Below are positions 14,389 to 15,827 of a DNA stretch of 15,827 bases, in pieces. The stretch is taken from assembly GCA_947302185.1 (NCBI GenBank), contig CAMYVI010000028.1:1-15827 (forward strand), written 5' to 3'. Each line of letters begins with the position of its first letter. Positions within the stretch are counted from its first letter, which is position 1. The notes beneath the pieces were generated by a model. It saw only the letters and a program-made list of their open reading frames with translations, did not search any database and was not told where the DNA came from. The position numbers and the translations under genes are program-made. The stretch is from an uncultured Lachnospiraceae bacterium (lineage in GTDB: Bacteria; Bacillota_A; Clostridia; Lachnospirales; Lachnospiraceae).

Positions 14389-15741
14389 GTGGCAAATAAC
14401 AATCTCAGAGAGATCATTCTTGACATACTGCTCGCGATATTCAGAGATGGGGTTTACAGCCATACAGCTATCCACAGTGCTCTGGATAAGGTGCAGTACT
14501 TTTCAAAGCGCGATCGCGCATTTATAACAAAAGTCTGTGAAGGTACAGTCGAACGGCTTATTGAATTGGATTATACAATAGATAAGTATTCGACTGTTCA
14601 GGTGTCCAGAATGAAGCCGGTCATCCAAAACATTCTGAGGAGCGCGACTTACCAGATCAGGTATATGGACAGTGTGCCGGATGCTTCTGCTGTAAATGAA
14701 GCGGTAAAATTGGCACAGGCCAGAGGCTTTTATAACCTGAAAGGATTTGTGAACGGAGTGCTCAGGAGCATAGCGAGAGGGTCGGATACGATGGAACTGC
14801 CGGATCGGGAGATAGAGCCTGTTCGATACCTGTCGATTCGCTATTCCATGCCGGAGTGGCTCGTTGAGACCTGGATTGATGAATTCGGTGAATTTGTAAC
14901 GGTCAGAATGCTTGAGAGCTTCATGGAAGAGAGACCGACTACAGTGCGCTTCAAGACAACAAGAATCTCTAAGAACACGATTCTTTCGAGTTTGAGGGCA
15001 CAGGGAGTTACCGTCAAAAGAGCACCTTATCTCTCCTGCGCGTATAATATTTCCAATTATAACTATCTGCCCGCATTGAATGCGTTCATGAAGGGATGGA
15101 TCTATCCGCAGGATGTCAGTTCCATGCTGGTCGCCGAGGCTGCAGACCCTAAGCAGGGGTATACAGTCATCGATATGTGTGCCGCTCCCGGAGGAAAGAG
15201 TCTTCATATCGCAGACAAGATGTCGGGTTTCGGAATGGTCGAAGCACGTGATATTTCCGAAGAAAAAGTCAAGTTGATATCGGAAAATGCAGCTCGAGCT
15301 GATCTCATTAATGTTCATCCTATCGTAATGGATGCGCTTACTTTTGATGCGGTATCGGAAGAAAAGGCTGACATCGTGATCTGTGATGTACCCTGCTCCG
15401 GTCTCGGGGTGATCGGTCGGAAACCGGATATCAAATACAGGGTGACGCCGTCAAAAATCCAGGAGCTGGTGGAATTGCAGAGAAGGATTCTTCATAATGC
15501 GGCTTCCTATGTAAAGCCGGGCGGGGTACTGATTTACAGCACCTGCACGATCAGCCGCCAGGAGAATCTGGAAAATGTACGGTGGTTCACAGATAATTAT
15601 CCTTTCAGAACGGATAGCCTGAATCCATACCTGCCGCGTGAACTGTGGAGGCTTACGACACAGGAGGGCTATCTTCAGCTCATCCCGGGGATTCATAAAA
15701 CAGACGGCTTCTTCCTTGCGCGTCTGAAGAGGGAGAGTTGA
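14389..15741 (+). CDS. rsmB: 16S rRNA (cytosine-967-C5)-methyltransferase (RsmB/Fmu)
   Basis: A 450-residue SAM-dependent enzyme that methylates C967 of 16S rRNA (E. coli numbering). The N-terminal NusB-like RNA-binding domain spans about 5-130. The catalytic Rossmann domain has Q-D-V-S-S-M (241-246), the SAM motif DMCAAPGGKS (262-271), CDVPCSGLG (332-340) with Cys336, and YSTCTIS (383-389) with Cys386, the expected nucleophile. The start is GTG at 14389, with AGAGG ending 8 nt upstream. The 68-nt gap after fmt has no terminator, so it is likely the last visible gene of the operon. The window ends 86 nt after its stop, before the next gene can be seen. Confidence 0.95.
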   Translation: MANNNLREIILDILLAIFRDGVYSHTAIHSALDKVQYFSKRDRAFITKVCEGTVERLIELDYTIDKYSTVQVSRMKPVIQNILRSATYQIRYMDSVPDASAVNEAVKLAQARGFYNLKGFVNGVLRSIARGSDTMELPDREIEPVRYLSIRYSMPEWLVETWIDEFGEFVTVRMLESFMEERPTTVRFKTTRISKNTILSSLRAQGVTVKRAPYLSCAYNISNYNYLPALNAFMKGWIYPQDVSSMLVAEAADPKQGYTVIDMCAAPGGKSLHIADKMSGFGMVEARDISEEKVKLISENAARADLINVHPIVMDALTFDAVSEEKADIVICDVPCSGLGVIGRKPDIKYRVTPSKIQELVELQRRILHNAASYVKPGGVLIYSTCTISRQENLENVRWFTDNYPFRTDSLNPYLPRELWRLTTQEGYLQLIPGIHKTDGFFLARLKRES

Positions 15742-15789
15742 TTTCTGACACGGGATTTTGTGATGCAGGTTTTTAAAAGCCTCAGCTAC

Positions 15790-15812
15790 ACAATGCTCCA
15801 CTGGAGCATTGT
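15790..15812. repeat. Odd palindrome, 11-bp arms around a single C, after rsmB
   Basis: ACAATGCTCCA, a central C at 15801, then the perfect reverse complement of the first arm. No T-tract follows, so it is not a normal terminator. The geometry matches the element at 4564-4586 although the arm sequence differs. An outer imperfect pair, GCCTCAGC near 15779 and GCTTAGGC at the window end, may extend it. Confidence 0.8.
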
Positions 15813-15827
15813 TACGCATGCTTAGGC

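Noticed and set aside
14503..15318. Minus-strand open frame of 271 codons opposite rsmB
   Set aside because: It is antisense to the conserved methyltransferase domain, with no motif or ribosome binding site support.

Overview
The window looks like a chromosomal segment of a low-to-moderate GC, Gram-positive anaerobe of the Clostridia, most like Lachnospiraceae. That placement is an inference from gene content and protein style: a MurE with the meso-DAP-type DNPR motif, a priA-def-fmt-rsmB run, large hybrid histidine kinases and AGGAGG-type ribosome binding sites. No rRNA, tRNA, CRISPR array, phage gene or transposase gene was seen.

Region 1 (1-4550) is a two-gene signalling locus joined by an ATGA stop/start overlap. 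The first gene enters from outside the window. It is a hybrid histidine kinase with an ATPase end, a degenerate receiver-like segment, a true receiver, an HPt domain, and an acidic tail made of five exact 13-residue units. The second is a six-pass membrane hybrid kinase (HisKA, HATPase, receiver) whose C-terminus is a complete DegV/FakB-like lipid-binding domain. Only the first protein has an HPt domain, so the two may form one phosphorelay with a fatty-acid or lipid input. This fusion is the most unusual thing in the window.

Region 2 (4551-5050) is about 230 bp of back-to-back inverted repeats, including a 16-bp perfect arm pair with a competing partner. A small CxxC protein of unknown function follows.

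Region 3 (5104-6777, minus strand) is a single gene for a PD-(D/E)xK (NERD-like) nuclease fused to an SF1/DUF2075-type helicase. It has its own extended -10 promoter, flanked by two TCATGATT copies.

Region 4 (7002-8964) holds uppP, apparently with a leaderless start, then a carbamate-kinase-family gene. The leader of the second gene can fold to hide its own Shine-Dalgarno sequence. A strong intrinsic terminator closes the unit.

Region 5 (9123-15741) is a housekeeping operon, murE-priA-def-fmt-rsmB, behind a good sigma-A promoter. It links peptidoglycan precursor synthesis, replication restart, N-terminal formyl-Met processing and rRNA methylation. PriA here lacks one of its four zinc-ligand CxxC pairs. 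The window ends in another large odd palindrome resembling those in region 2.
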